Below are positions 46,947 to 59,293 of a stretch of 64,000 bases of DNA, in pieces. This DNA is from Ilex aquifolium (taxonomy: Eukaryota; Streptophyta; Magnoliopsida; Aquifoliales; Aquifoliaceae). The notes below the pieces were generated by a model, which saw only the letters and a list, made by a program, of their open reading frames with translations, did no database searches and was not told where the DNA came from. Made by a program: the position numbers and the translations under genes. The DNA is taken from NCBI GenBank assembly GCA_951799425.1, contig OX637391.1, positions 15,893,051 to 15,957,050 on the forward strand, written 5' to 3'. Within the stretch, counting starts at the first letter, position 1. Every line of letters begins with the position of its first letter.

Positions 46947-47535
46947 TTCTCCCGTGCACTATGTAATTTGGGTTTTGTACATAAATTTTATGGGTGTATT
47001 TGGATAAACGAAGTGACCTAGTTGCATTTTTTTCGTTTCTAACTATGAACACTCGTACGGTTTTCCCTTTCTTGCTCTTTATTTCTTCTTGCTTTGAAGT
47101 TGTCTTTATAATTGCAGATTTTAAATTGGCTATTTTGTTTATGAACTTGATATTAAATGAATGCCAAGTCTAGAAGTCTATAATATAAAATAACTTATCC
47201 GACGGTCTCAAATAGACTCATTCAACGGCCACCAACACTCTCTCAAAATCATTCACATTAATTCCCCCTCCCCCAAATCCATCACTTCTCACTTACATTG
47301 TACCGTACGTGTTACCCTAGTTATTGATAAGCTGAGCTAAAAGGAAGTCGAATTTATTGGATTTGTGTCGTTATTGACTGACATGAAGTGTTGATTGCTT
47401 GTCAAAATCAAAGTGAGATTATTAATGTTGTTGATGCATTTGTATTGTTATTGCAGTTCTATTTTATGGTAACTAGTTAGTGTGCCCGTGAACTATGCTG
47501 ACTACTAAATGATGTATGTTATAAATTATAAAAAA

Positions 47536-48129
47536 GGTTAATTATAAAATGTCCCCTTCAACTTTGGGTAATTTGCAACTCATTCCTTTAAGTTTTAATT
47601 TTAAAAATAGTCCCCTTTAAGGTTGAATATTGTGCAATTAACTCCAATAGCTATTTTTAGATAATAAAAATTGACAAAAGTTAAACATGTCGAATTCACG
47701 TGATCTTTGCTTTATTAAAAAGAGATAATTATTCTTACACCTATTTTTTTCCCCATATCAAATATCCATACTTTCCCCCTTACCCTTACACCCTTCCATT
47801 CTCCCCTACCTCGGATGGTTAACTCTCATTCCGCTCCCCAGGTAGAAACCCTCCCTTCCCTATGATGAGGCGGAGACGAAGGTTTCTTTATTTTGTAGTC
47901 TTGGTTTTTCTATTTTCTTTTTTTTTTTAAGGACAAAATTGGTATCTCAAGAAAAAAATATGAAAAGTAATGTACAAAATGGATGATGTAGGTTCTTTTA
48001 GGTGTTCATCCACTATTGTTAGTCAATATAATCCACTTCAAACTTGGAGGGGGTAAATCGCAGAATTCGAAATCACAGGGGATGATTGTAGCAAGGGATA
48101 TAATTGAAGGGGATAGATTGTAATTAACC
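47536..48129. mobile_element. TIR element, duplicate of 590-1183
   Basis: This is the same GGTTAATTA-ended element in copy 2, with a few substitutions (for example GGGGGTAAATCG here versus GGGGATAAATCG). It was present before the duplication. Confidence 0.5.
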
Positions 48130-48544
48130 CTGATAAAAGAGATCTAATCAACAAAAAAGTTAACTAATAACACTCGATGAATGATAAAAACAAATTAGAA
48201 TCGAGTTGATACTATTCAAAAAATCCTATTGTCAATTGCTCTGTCTTAGAGCTTTCACTATTTTTCCAAACTTACTAGTACATGAGATTGTTAGCAGCCC
48301 AGCAAACAAAAGAATCGTAACATTTCAACCAAGTTTAAATCTCAACACACTATTTTGTGCCTCCATTTTAACACTTAATATTAGAAAAGCACAGCCTAGA
48401 AATCAAAATCAGCTTACAACCAAGAATCAATTTTCACTATCAGTACACATAATTCAACAAGGAATACCCAAGATTCCAAATTCAACGTAAACATATAATA
48501 TTTAAAGAGAGAGACAGAGAGAGATGGAGGTGGAGTGAAATTAC

Positions 48545-49150
48545 TTGTAGGCCCAGAGATGTAGAGCTGGAGAAGGGTAGAAACGTCTCACAGCATCTCC
48601 AATCATGATTCAAATTTTCACTCAAATTTATTGATTTGATACAAAGAGCTCAAATGAACAAACTCAAATTTAAAGAAGGAGAAACCCAAATTTAAAAGAG
48701 AATAAAGATACCACCGAGTGTTAGATCAGTTGGTGAGGGACTGTTCTAGCTTAACCAAGGTACTCGGTTCGAGACTTGGGAACACAGCTGCGTTCGGTAG
48801 GGAGAGCTTTGCCGCCCTTGTGGTCCTACCCGGCTCGAATTCGGATTAGTCGGAGCCCAATGTGACTTTCGGATACCAGATAGTCTGACCAAAAAAAAAA
48901 AAAGAGTAAAGATGACAATTGAATATTTAAAAGATGGTGAAATCTGACCATTAAAGATTTGTGAAAGGATTTGAGTCTCTCTAGATTTGAATAAAAAAAT
49001 GAGTCTCCCTTTATTTGGTATAAGTTTGAGTCAAATGTTGGAGTAAGTTTTTTGAGTTTTTTACTAAAATTTAAATTTGAGTCTAAATTGGAGATGCTCT
49101 TAGACGAGAAGGGTTCTGGCCGTGAGGACATCTTGAGCCATTGAAACCAT
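48545..49150 (-). pseudogene. Tail-gene exon split by a MITE, duplicate
   Basis: Copy of 1599-2204 with the same MITE interruption (about 48591-49100) and the same start MVSMAQDV. It is non-functional for the same reason. Confidence 0.4.
48710..48902 (+). mobile_element. tRNA-derived SINE, duplicate
   Basis: Copy of 1764-1956 with boxes A and B unchanged (48722-48733 and 48766-48776). The A-tail differs slightly in composition. It sits in the same MITE. Confidence 0.8.
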
Positions 49151-50655
49151 GGTTGACACTGTATATTCTTTTGATTCTTAATTCTCTTCTTCAAGTCCAC
49201 CATCTCGCTACATTTGGTTCATGGTAATACTTTTGAGTAGGAATGAAATGGACATAAGAATGAGATGACCTTCGGAATAGAATGAAATAGGTGTTACCAT
49301 TCTCATGTTTGACAATTAACTTGGAATTAAGTCTTAGAATGAAATGCATTTCATTCCAATGTTTGGATAAAGTTATTTACACTGGAATGGAATAGAATTT
49401 GACCAAAATATAAAAAAAATTTATCATAGAATTTGTAAATTAATTTAACATACTACCTTACGATGATACTCCTATAAAACTTGATTAAATGCACAATCAA
49501 TACACACACATAATCACATACAAATTCACCGAAAAAAATATTTAAAATTGATAACATGACAAATAAAAAAAGGTTAGTAAGATCGGAATCATGAGCCAAC
49601 ATATTCGAGGTTTTGCACCTCTCACTCATGGAATGGTCAGGCATCTTTAATAATTCTTCAAAAATCTTTTTCTTTAAGTTGCGGACTGCAACAACAATAT
49701 CAATTGTACTGACAAACGATATTTGAAATTTTGATTAATAATGTTTACACTGTTCTTGACATGTTTTCATACTTTGAAAATACTGCATGATAATTTTAAT
49801 ATCAGTATCATTGATCGCCACTATCATATTATAATCTGCTTACATCACTCCATTGAATCTAAAGCCAAAACTTACGGCCATAGTTGAAAATGAGAGTTGC
49901 CTAATCACTTAAGCTGGCACAGAGCAAATCCACTCAAAATGGGATCAAGATCAAGTCTTAATGAGCTAAATTGGGATTGTACAATAAGAAAATTTTGGAA
50001 TAGCAAACCTGGAAATAACCTCAAGCTTTTGATTTGAAAGCCTTTCTTTATTAAATAATGTTGTACGCAACAAGTTTTTTGTAGGAGCTGATGTCATACA
50101 ATAATACTCATTGGATGTTTAGTAGGATCCAATAGGACTCATTAATCAAATAGTTTATGTTTAGTTGATAAGGAGAAATTGATAATAATAAATAAAAAAG
50201 AATTTGTAAGTGTGTTATGTAATTTATGTTGTTGACCATTCTAATCTTCCACCGTCTTACTACCACTTTCCACCCAGGTAATCTACCAATGCCATAAGAA
50301 TATAGAGGCCAACAAAAAAAGAGATACTCATACAGGCCTATTTCTCAATTTGTTGAAAATTAAGGCCTTATGTGGTTTGTGTTTACAAAATAATTTTTTT
50401 ATTCTCAAAACTTTAAAATAAAGAATGTACCAGCAATACAGTAAGTATTTAACCTGGTACATATATAAAAGTTATGCTTGTTGATTATTCCTGTATATGG
50501 TTTTCAATTGATATCGGGTATCAAAGAATAGTTGGATCCATTATTAATCTAATGGTGGTGAGGGATTAAGTTAGCAACTTAGCTTATTTGTTTTTCACAT
50601 AGAGAAGAAAGAAATTGATCACAAAATAAATGGCCTTGACATTGCATATTTCCAG

Positions 50656-51003
50656 TCATTCAGTTTGTTGGTTGGAGAGGCCGACCAGTGGGGAGGCCTG
50701 AAGCAAAATAGGATCTTGAGAACTCGAAAGAAAATGATGGGAGGATCCTTCATCAAGGGGATCAAAAAAGAGATAGACATGAGAGCCATCTTCGATTCCA
50801 TACTCAAGTAGAGAGAGTTCGTTTTCATTCATCAAATGTCTCGGATCATCACCAAATATCAAAATGAGTCGATCTTGAGGGAGATTTTCTTGGGTTCCAA
50901 TCTCTCTCTTGAGGTCTGCAACCGTGGCTTCATCACCGATGTGAATGTAGAAGAGTTTTCCGGTCAATATTTCCACTGCCACCCTCATTTTTTTTCCAGA
51001 CAA
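50656..51003 (-). CDS. Small ubiquitin-like-fold protein (115 aa), duplicate
   Basis: Open from ATG at 51003 to a stop at 50656 and nearly identical to the copy at 3710-4057. The main amino-acid difference is Lys32 (Gln in the other copy). Lys in this helix position is also what ubiquitin has, so this may be the ancestral state. It has the same ubiquitin-like strand-helix-strand pattern (residues 6-80), the same non-Gly-Gly C-terminus and the same broken kinase fragment about 2 kb upstream. With two open copies and one frameshifted one (34763-35100), retention of the frame is suggestive of use but could simply reflect how recent the duplication is. Confidence 0.65.
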   Translation of the reverse strand: MSGKKMRVAVEILTGKLFYIHIGDEATVADLKREIGTQENLPQDRLILIFGDDPRHLMNENELSLLEYGIEDGSHVYLFFDPLDEGSSHHFLSSSQDPILLQASPLVGLSNQQTE

Positions 51004-52950
51004 TAGTGCAGTTTGCCACTCAAAACTCTTTTTGAGACGGGGGAGGAGAGAAAATCATATGCACAACATGAAATGTGATCATGTAGGTTGCATTCTCTAT
51101 AGTTAGTTTTTGTAACATGCCTATTGAATGGAACAGTTGCTTGTGAATTTAAGCAAGTGAAACTAACTCTTCTGTTACATTAAATGTGATGAACTAGTCA
51201 GTGGATTCCGTAAGAGTGATTAAGGAAATGGTCTCATTTGGGTTCTTAATCTTTTTGCCGCTCCAACTAGATATTATTTGGATGTGTGATTTAACAATGT
51301 TAAATTTGGTATACATGCAATCACCCACCGAAAAAATTACCTCGTTTTATATAGATTGTCTTGCAAAAATCAAACTTAAACCTCGATAACCCTGAAGCAT
51401 TCACATCTGAGCTACTGCATTGATTTAGAAAACTAATTTGGACTGACAAAGTTATGCAACTCACAAAAATATTTGGCATGTAATATCCACAAATCCGTTT
51501 TGATATATTGGACTTTCAAAATTTTAAACCTCCTAAACTTGCGTCGTTAGCCTCTTCTCAGAGTCATGATCAAACACTTACTTTAAGTATGAAAAAAGGC
51601 GGGTTCTACTCTATCATTGTACCACATTCTATTTTGCAAAATTATAAAATGGTGTCGAAATGGCTATTGAAGCTTCAGAAATACATTAGCTGTTCTAGTA
51701 GCTCCTTTCATTTAGAGTAGGGAGGGTGGAAGCTCTATCGGACAATAACATTAGGCTATTTGGAAGTTCTCGCATCTCTTGGGGTCCATATCATCTGAAA
51801 ACATCATTTGTCATTTAAAGAGCAAGGCAGGGTGAAGTGCACTTTTAGTTCCCAACCTCCAAAACTTTCTTCAACAAAAGATTGAGGATTGCACAGGTAT
51901 TTGAATTGCCAGTCAGACTCTTTGGTATGGGTGCTCATAATCCAGAATCCCAGTGGCTCCTGCTAGTGCCAAGTTTAGTGAGGACTAATATATACATCAT
52001 TACCCCATATATGAAGAGATTGTTTTTGTGATTCGACGAATGATCCTCAACTCCGGGCAAACAAAGTCATCCTTTTATTTTGGTATAAAGCATATTGTGA
52101 TTTTCTAATGGAAAATTATGGGTGTTGGCATATGGGCATTTGCAGTACTTTTTTATTTTTTCAATTAAGATAAATAATTTAGTGAAAATTTAGTTCATGT
52201 GATTCTTCATGTAAATTTTTTCAATTCAAACATCCAATGATTCTTCATGTGAGTTCAAAAAACCAATTTGGTTCACGAATCGCAATATCAATCTCATTAT
52301 AGAGGAGAGTTGTTCTTGATATAATAAAAAAATGGCATACTTCACAAAAATCTAATGAAAAGGCAAAGAAAATCTCAAGTAAGTATTGAATTTTTTTAAG
52401 TAATTCTACAATTTTCCAATTTAACTGTAGAACATGAACTATTAAGTACAATGAAAACTCCGCTGTTTACGGCCAATCCAGCATCTGTGCTACTAACATA
52501 ACTAGAGCTGCTAGCTCTCATTAATATGCTTCTACCAATCTGAATTTTATAAATGTCAAGTCATACAATCTGCTAAATTATTGTTGTAAAATGGGGTCAA
52601 TAGAAGCATTTTCAGACGAAACTATGGTAGAAATTTAACTTTTAAGTACATTAATCAACTATCTGAATAAAGCAAAATGCTATGTAAACCGAGCATTCTT
52701 CTCTGTTTCCATGATATCCTTCTAGTATGGCTAAACTTCACTTGCTAATAATCACACATTGACGATATCAACTAAGTAACTTATTTTCTTCACAAAAAAG
52801 GAAACTATCAATACACCAAAAATATAATGTGCATAACAGATGAATCTGACGAGATTCATTTCTTTTCCCTGTTTGAAAACCAAAGTACAATATGAGAAAA
52901 TTGAACAGCTTGGATGCGTCACTCACATCTGACTTTAACTTAAGCTAGAG

Positions 52951-53246
52951 TTATCTGGCCTCGAATTTCTTCCAATTGGATTGAACGAAATCATCTATTG
53001 CTTTTGATCTCTTCTCCTCCCCTGGGTCTGCTGCCTAACCTTTTCAATGGGCCCTTTTGCACAAATCCTTTGACCAAAGAGTGAGCTTCAATGCTTTGAA
53101 GTGGTGGAAGCTTCACTTTCTCATTGATGATCCTCCCATAAATCCTCTTTCTATTTGAATGCTTGAATGGCGGCTGTCTAGTCAGAATTTCATACAAGAG
53201 AATCCCAATGCTCCATTGTGACCTTCGGACAGTAAAGTATCTGGAG
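52951..53246 (-). pseudogene. S6-kinase-like C-lobe fragment, duplicate
   Basis: Nearly identical to 6005-6300, but it reads WSIGILLYEILT with the conserved Gly kept, and Val in place of one Leu in EAHSLVKGF. The N-lobe and catalytic loop are missing. It is a relic, closer to the ancestral sequence than its twin at the glycine. Confidence 0.7.
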
Positions 53247-54591
53247 CCATGAATGGTTTATTCACCAATTACCTTTGCCATTCCATAGCATCGATGAAAA
53301 TATTGAATGCAACGGTGGCAATACTTGGTCCTATGTGTTTGCTCATCATTAGTTGACGGTGCCATGAGTTAGAATTTACTCCAATAGTTGCACCCCAGAT
53401 CTAAGTGTCTCCCATTTGCTCAATGTTCCTTTGGCTATAAATCTAGATCATCAGGTGACAAAGATTCAGCTCCATCAATGCACCCACAGGTCTGTCTGCG
53501 TTTAAACTGCTTGAAGGTAGGCTTCTGTCATTTGGACCAGCCCCTGTTACCCTGCCTGCTAGCATAGTTTGACGACTGCAAGGTCGCGGTCAAAACCAAA
53601 TATTTGATTGTGTTTAATTCCATTTGGAACATGTTCGGCAGGTGAAAGTCTATCCAGGGATAAGTATATCATTCAAGCTACCCTTGATCCATCCATGAAC
53701 CTTGTTCTTGGAATGTGTTTGTAAACCACGACAAGTTTGAATTAAATGACCTTTGTCCCCTATATAAATTTCTGGACACTCTCCTGCCAAAAAAAAAAGG
53801 ACGAGAATTGAGGAATTTCCTTGGAATTTAATTGCTACTATTGACTATTGTAACTAAATCAGATTGAACTTTTTTATAACTAAAAAGTTAAAGGACTTCC
53901 GGGAAATATGGGGGTGCAATCCAATTATGCAGAAAGCATATACGGGAGAGTAAACAACCTCTGAGCCAAATCATGTCTTCAAGGCAACAATGTTCAAGCA
54001 TCCCAACCCAAGCCGAAGACCACCAAAACACATATTGCTTCAGCCTTTGAATTGATGGATGATGCCCCCATTTATCTGGTTCTTTGCTTCTAACTTTTGT
54101 CTTGTTTGAGCATTGAAAGAGCCTACAGGGACAAGTGTATCTTTCAAGCTACCCTTAATTCATTCATGAACCTCGTTCTGGGAAAGGTGCTTGTAACCAC
54201 AACAAATCTGAATTAAATGATCCTTCACCCCTATATGTACTTCTTGACAGTACCTGCAAACAAACAAGGCCCAAGGCCAACTAAGAGCTCTTCCCAAATT
54301 GAGGGTGTGCTACTCTTTTTCTCACAGCAAGACGAGAGAAGTGAAATCTCTGAAATTTACTTGGAATCCAATGGTTACTACAGTAACTAAATTATGATTG
54401 GCCGTTTTTATGACTAAAAGGAATAACAGGTAATATGGGGATGCAACCCAATTATACAAAAAGCATATAGGAAAGGAAACAACCTCTAACCCAAATCATA
54501 CTACTAACAATGTTCAAGCATCCCAACCTTGGGGGAAGACCACCAAAAATGGACGTCCGAAGAAATCTTGCTTCCACCATTCAATTGAGGC

Positions 54592-55196
54592 CAGGGGCGG
54601 AGCCAGAAATTATATTTAGGGTGGGCACTTTACAAAAAAAATTTAATTTTTTTCTTCTAATCAATAAAAATAAAATAATATATTCAAATTTACTATATTG
54701 TATTCAATACTTAAAAATTCATAAAATACGAAAGTGTCAAACTTTGATAAATATAACATACATAAATAAAAACAAACAAAAATGAGAGGCTAATTATAAC
54801 TCTTTATAACAAATGAAGCAAACTGCATAAAAGATACTATAATATTTCTTCATATATATGATCAAATTATTAGTCATTGATCACTCATTTAATTAAGTAA
54901 CCTAGTTGCCATAATCTCTATAGCTTTTTTTTTTAAATTGGAATCTCTATAGCTTAAAAAAATGAGTTCGACATGTCAAAAACTTATATAGATGTATCCT
55001 TAAAGTGTCCAAAGTGTGTCCAAAAATTCATAATTATTTAAGTACAAGGACTATACTAATTAATAGAACAAAAAATAATAGTGTGGGCACACTTAAATAT
55101 ACTTCAAATTATTTGAAATATACCTAAGTAATATTTAAAAAAAAAAATTGAGGGTGGGCACGTGCCCCCCCTGGCCCTCAAGTAGCTCCGCCCCTG
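54592..55196. mobile_element. hAT MITE, 605 bp, 8-bp target duplication
   Basis: It starts CAGGGGCGGAGCCAG and ends CTCCGCCCCTG, giving a perfect 12-bp inverted repeat (CAGGGGCGGAGC). The flanks ATTGAGGC at 54584-54591 and 55197-55204 are an exact 8-bp duplication, the hAT hallmark. Copy 1 has the empty site with one ATTGAGGC at 7638-7645. GGGTGGGCAC subterminal boxes occur in both halves. There is no transposase. It inserted after the duplication. Confidence 0.96.
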
Positions 55197-57158
55197 ATTG
55201 AGGCCCAGACTTAACTTGTTTATTTGCTTCTAAATGCACCGGCTAAGTTAATAACATAAGAAAACCTATCTATCCCCCAAAAGTCATCAACAACTCTGCT
55301 TCAACACTACAATGAAGATGATGAAACACTATCTCCTCTACTCCTTTTCACAATTTTGCAGCTTGTTAAAGCTTAAGATCAGCACAATGCACAAGGCTCT
55401 GCGGATGGTTGGGAGGGTCAAATGTGTGTAGTTTAATCGAATCCGTAACACCTAGCTGGGCTTTTGAGACAAAGTAATCATATAAAGGTACATGAAGAAA
55501 TATTCAGATTAGGAAAATACTCAAGTCATAGAATGAGTGACTGAATGACTGGATATTCTTTTCAATGCCGATTGATTCTGCAACAATCTCTGCCTGACCA
55601 AATCTTCATTTTTGAGAGGTATGCTTTGGAAGTCATTTCCGATTAAAAGGAGTATGCTTTGGAAGTCAATTCTTGATAAAAAAAAAAAAATGGCCCCTTG
55701 GATCATAAATATAGTTTGAGAGGTATTTTGCAGCTCCCAATTATTTGGAATCAACTACCTAAATTCATTTTTTAATCACAATTGCTTATAATTTAATTGG
55801 GTATATAGCAATTAATAAATAGATTATAAAAGGGAAGCCCGTGTGGGACTCTCACCACTACGAGTTCTGGGGAGGTACTTTTTAAACTCTATCAAGTGCT
55901 ATGTATCCTACTAAATTATAAGCAATTATAGTCTTTTTACTGCCCCATTCCGAATTCATTTTAGTGTTCCACTCCCTCTAAAGTTCCCACCAAGAGTGAT
56001 CGTCATGTCACTCTGACTCTGTGGTTTACCTGTTGGCCTTTGTTGCACATGTCAAAATTATCTTAATCAGTTTTCACTCAATTTATGTCCAATAGGTACT
56101 AATCCTACTCTCTCAAGCATCTGTTCATTTCTAATTGTACTTTTTCTTGTCTTACCATACATCCATGTTAAGATTATCATTTTAGCTACCATCATTTGAA
56201 AGTCAAATTAAGGTTACATTATGTTTTGCGAGTGCCTTGAAGCTCGATTTTGTACTTGAAATGGATGAGTTAAAGCAACTATGAAGTAAGTTTAGGAGAA
56301 AAATAATTGCGAACAGAAGGTTTGCATATTTTCTGGCACCGTATCAACAATTTAGTATAGTTACAAAGCATTAATGGTAATAATAACATATCCAGACAAG
56401 CAGTTAAGGTGTCCCAGATAGCAACCAGACAAGATAGAGCACCAAAACTGAACTCATGCAGAAAACATTGGTTAACATGCATATCAACCTGTCCAATGCA
56501 ACATAGAGAGAGAGAGAGTGCTAATTTTCCCATTGCAGGACGAAAAGGCTGATGCTTTCCCTGAACGAACAACCATCAAGAATGGCACAAAAACCTCGGA
56601 TTGTTGCCTTAACGTAGCTGACATTGTTTGAATTAACCTTGATATTGGGCATATCCTTATTATTACAAGGACTTCGATGCTTTCATAAATGAAATTCTGT
56701 CTCCAAACATTTTCTTGTAACCTCCAAATACTTTAAAATTTAAGCTCATTGCATAATTAAAATTGGTTCCATTAAAGTGACAAGGATTTTCCGACATCTT
56801 AAACGCACTAGATCTACTGGCCAATTAGCATTACGCCGTCAGTCTTTTCGCTATTCTAAGTCCAATCACACTACCAACTGCCCTTCTTAAAACTCGCACA
56901 TGTTTTTTCCAAACTTACTAGTACATGAGATTGTTAGCAGCCCAGCTAACAAGAGAATCATATCATTTAGACACAATTCAATAGGCTATTTTGTGTTGTG
57001 CCTACATTTTATTACTTAATATAAGAAAGCACAACTCACAAATCAAAAATCAATTTACAAGCAAGAACCATTTTTTACTACCATATCGGGATTGCTTTGG
57101 GTGTGTGTGTTAGTTTAAATATCTTCACTTGCACTTCCCCTTTTAAGGGGTTGTGTAA

Positions 57159-57953
57159 TGCTCCGTTTGGTAGGAAGGATGGAAAGTAGGAAGGATGGAA
57201 AGTAGGAGGGATACACTTTCTATCCTTCAAGGAAGGAAAGTAGGAGGGATACAATTTCCTTTCGTTGTGTTTGGTTGGATGGATGGATGGAAAGTAAAAA
57301 TAACTAATTTTTTTTTTTTTTGTGCTGGCTAAGATTAGGGGTGACAATCGAGTCGTGTCGTGTCAGATTCGTGTTGAGTCATTACGGGTTTGTGTCTAAT
57401 ATTAGTCAAACCTAAATCAACTCATTTAACTAATTGTGTTGTGTCGAGTTACGAGTTGACCTATTTATTTTTTTAATTTTTTAATTTTTAAAATTTTTAA
57501 TTTTTTAATTTTTTAATTTTTTAATTTTTTAATTTTTTAATTTTTTAATTTTTTAATTTTTTAATTTTTTAATTTTTTAATTTTAAATTTTTTAAATTTT
57601 TTAAATTTTTTAAATTTTTTAAATTTTATTTTTATTTTTTAAAAATATATATATATAAATACATATTTTATCATTGTATTTTTATATGAAATTAATGTAT
57701 ATATAATATATGTATATATTAAAAGATATATAGACATATAAGATACATCTCAACACAAATAATTAACTTTCCATCCACTTCCTTCCGATTTTGGAGGGAT
57801 TGATTTTAGTGAGTTGGAAGGAAAGTTAATCCATCCACTTTTCCATCCTTCCTACTTTCCTTACTTACCAAACATGATGTTTTATCTATCCCTCCTACTT
57901 TCCATCCTTCCAACTTTCCATCCTTCCATTTTTCCATCGTACCAAACGGAGCA
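57159..57953. mobile_element. Harbinger-like MITE, 795 bp, TAA target
   Basis: The ends TGCTCCGTTTGGTA and TACCAAACGGAGCA are perfect inverted copies, and similarity continues inward through GGATGGAAAGTAGG-type repeats. The flanking TAA (57156-57158, 57954-57956) matches PIF/Harbinger target preference. The second unit of the host repeat carries the empty site (TTGTGTAAGTG at 58167-58177). The interior holds a left-end hAT fragment (TAGGGGTGACAAT at 57336) and a long (TTTTTTAA)n tract (57461-57640). Confidence 0.9.
57461..57640. repeat. (TTTTTTAA)n low-complexity tract
   Basis: About 180 bp of almost pure repeats of TTTTTTAA, changing to TTTTTTAAA in its right part. It lies inside the 57159-57953 MITE. 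Confidence 0.9.
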
Positions 57954-58283
57954 TAAGTGTTGTGTTCAAAAAGGCTGAAAAAGCCCTTCGGGGCGCATTT
58001 GCATGGGGCGTCTCGGTGTTGGGCTGGAATCCCACACTTTGGGCCAAAGGCCCTGCGGTTATGGTAATCCTACCGGGGTGTCGGGGGACTGGGCAATCCC
58101 ACATCGGGATTGCTTTGGGTGTGTGTTAGTTTAAATATCTTCACTTGCACTTCCCCTTTTAAGGGGTTGTGTAAGTGTTGTGTTCAAAAAAAAAAACACA
58201 TATCCAAGAAACCAAATTCAAAATAAACACATAAAAATATTCAGAGAAAGAGAGAGAGAGAGATGGAGGTGGAGTGAAATTAC

Positions 58284-58375
58284 TTGCAGGCCCAGAGACA
58301 GAAGAGTTGGAGAAGGGTGGAGACGACTTGATCGAGGAGGGTTCTAGCACTGACATCTTGAGCAACTGAAACCAT
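58284..58375 (-). other. Tail-gene first exon, 92 nt, duplicate
   Basis: Copy of 12954-13045 with the ATG, 30 codons and the GT donor kept. The product is not recognised. Confidence 0.35.
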
Positions 58376-58536
58376 GGTTTTCACTGGGTAGTCTTTTGAT
58401 TCTCAATTCTCTTAAGAAGCATTGGTCTCGGCTTCTTCAAGTCCAGCAACTCTAAGTTCGATAATTGAACTGTAGGATCGGTGACGCCCAATCAAGCCTT
58501 CCAGCATCATCGTACTATACCATAGTTTTTTATTTC

Positions 58537-58755
58537 TCATACCCAGTTAAAGAATCGTACATTGTATGAGGTTTGCCATCTTGATGGAGTGTTCTGAATC
58601 TCTCTAGCAGTACCATCTTGACTGACTGCACGCGCACTGAAGTCTTTATCAGGATCCAGGATCGGATCTACAGTGACGAAACCAGAAATTTTCCCAATGG
58701 GGTCATCCAATTTTTTTTCGTTGAATTGCACCAGAGCAATCTCCATTGAATGCAA
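58537..58755 (-). other. Short conserved frame, 72 aa, duplicate
   Basis: Copy of 13207-13425 with the frame kept and only a few replacements (for example DPDKDFSARA versus DPEKDFSASA). The product is not recognised. Confidence 0.35.
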
Positions 58756-59293
58756 TCATCCATAAAAAAAATATGTGATTTCAACTTCGACTCACCACTA
58801 TAAACACTTTGGAATCACCTTGAATACGTATCTACCGAGTCGGATGTTCAGCTCAACCGCCAAATTGTAGAACATAGACATGAACGTGTTGACGGGTTCG
58901 ACGATCTAATTATGACTCAAATCGAATATTCTAAAGATAACGTCCTGATTGGGTTACTATGCTTCGTCACTCTTGACCACCCTTTCAACCATAAAGAAAA
59001 ACACATGTGCACCTATTTAACAAATATTTTGTTTTTCCTAGTAACACCCAATTTTCATATAGCAAACACGCATACATAAACACACACACAAATAGCACTC
59101 GCTTATTCACTCACACTCAAGCTTATGATACACTACAAACACACAAAATCACCACATCACTCAAACATTTTATTTTGAGCAATGTTATTGGGACATAATT
59201 TGGAAAACATTGAATGTATTCCACTATCAATCCAATAGTCACACTGCATTGAGTCCCCAAATTAGTCTCTAAATTATGTCTCAATAATATTAG

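Larger units (their letters stand above)
57070..58195 (+). repeat. GC-rich repeat dimer with A-tail, class unknown
   Basis: It is absent from copy 1. It consists of a 5'-truncated unit (57085-57158 plus 57954-57974, interrupted by a MITE) followed by a longer unit (about 57975-58194). Both end in CACTTGCACTTCCCC, AAGGGGTTGTG, GTGTTGTGTTC and an A-run. The longer unit has a GC-rich head (57975-58095). At 58096-58106 it has ATCCCACATCG, identical to the plant snRNA upstream sequence element, and 23 bp later TTTAAATA (58130-58137). The head-to-tail arrangement with A-tails suggests a SINE-like or other retroposed dimer; a TRIM LTR pair is the alternative. Confidence 0.5.

Noticed and set aside
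57895..58104. Proline-rich 69-residue minus-strand frame in the GC-rich repeat
   Set aside because: It spans the MITE end and the repeat junction, so it cannot be an ancestral coding unit.
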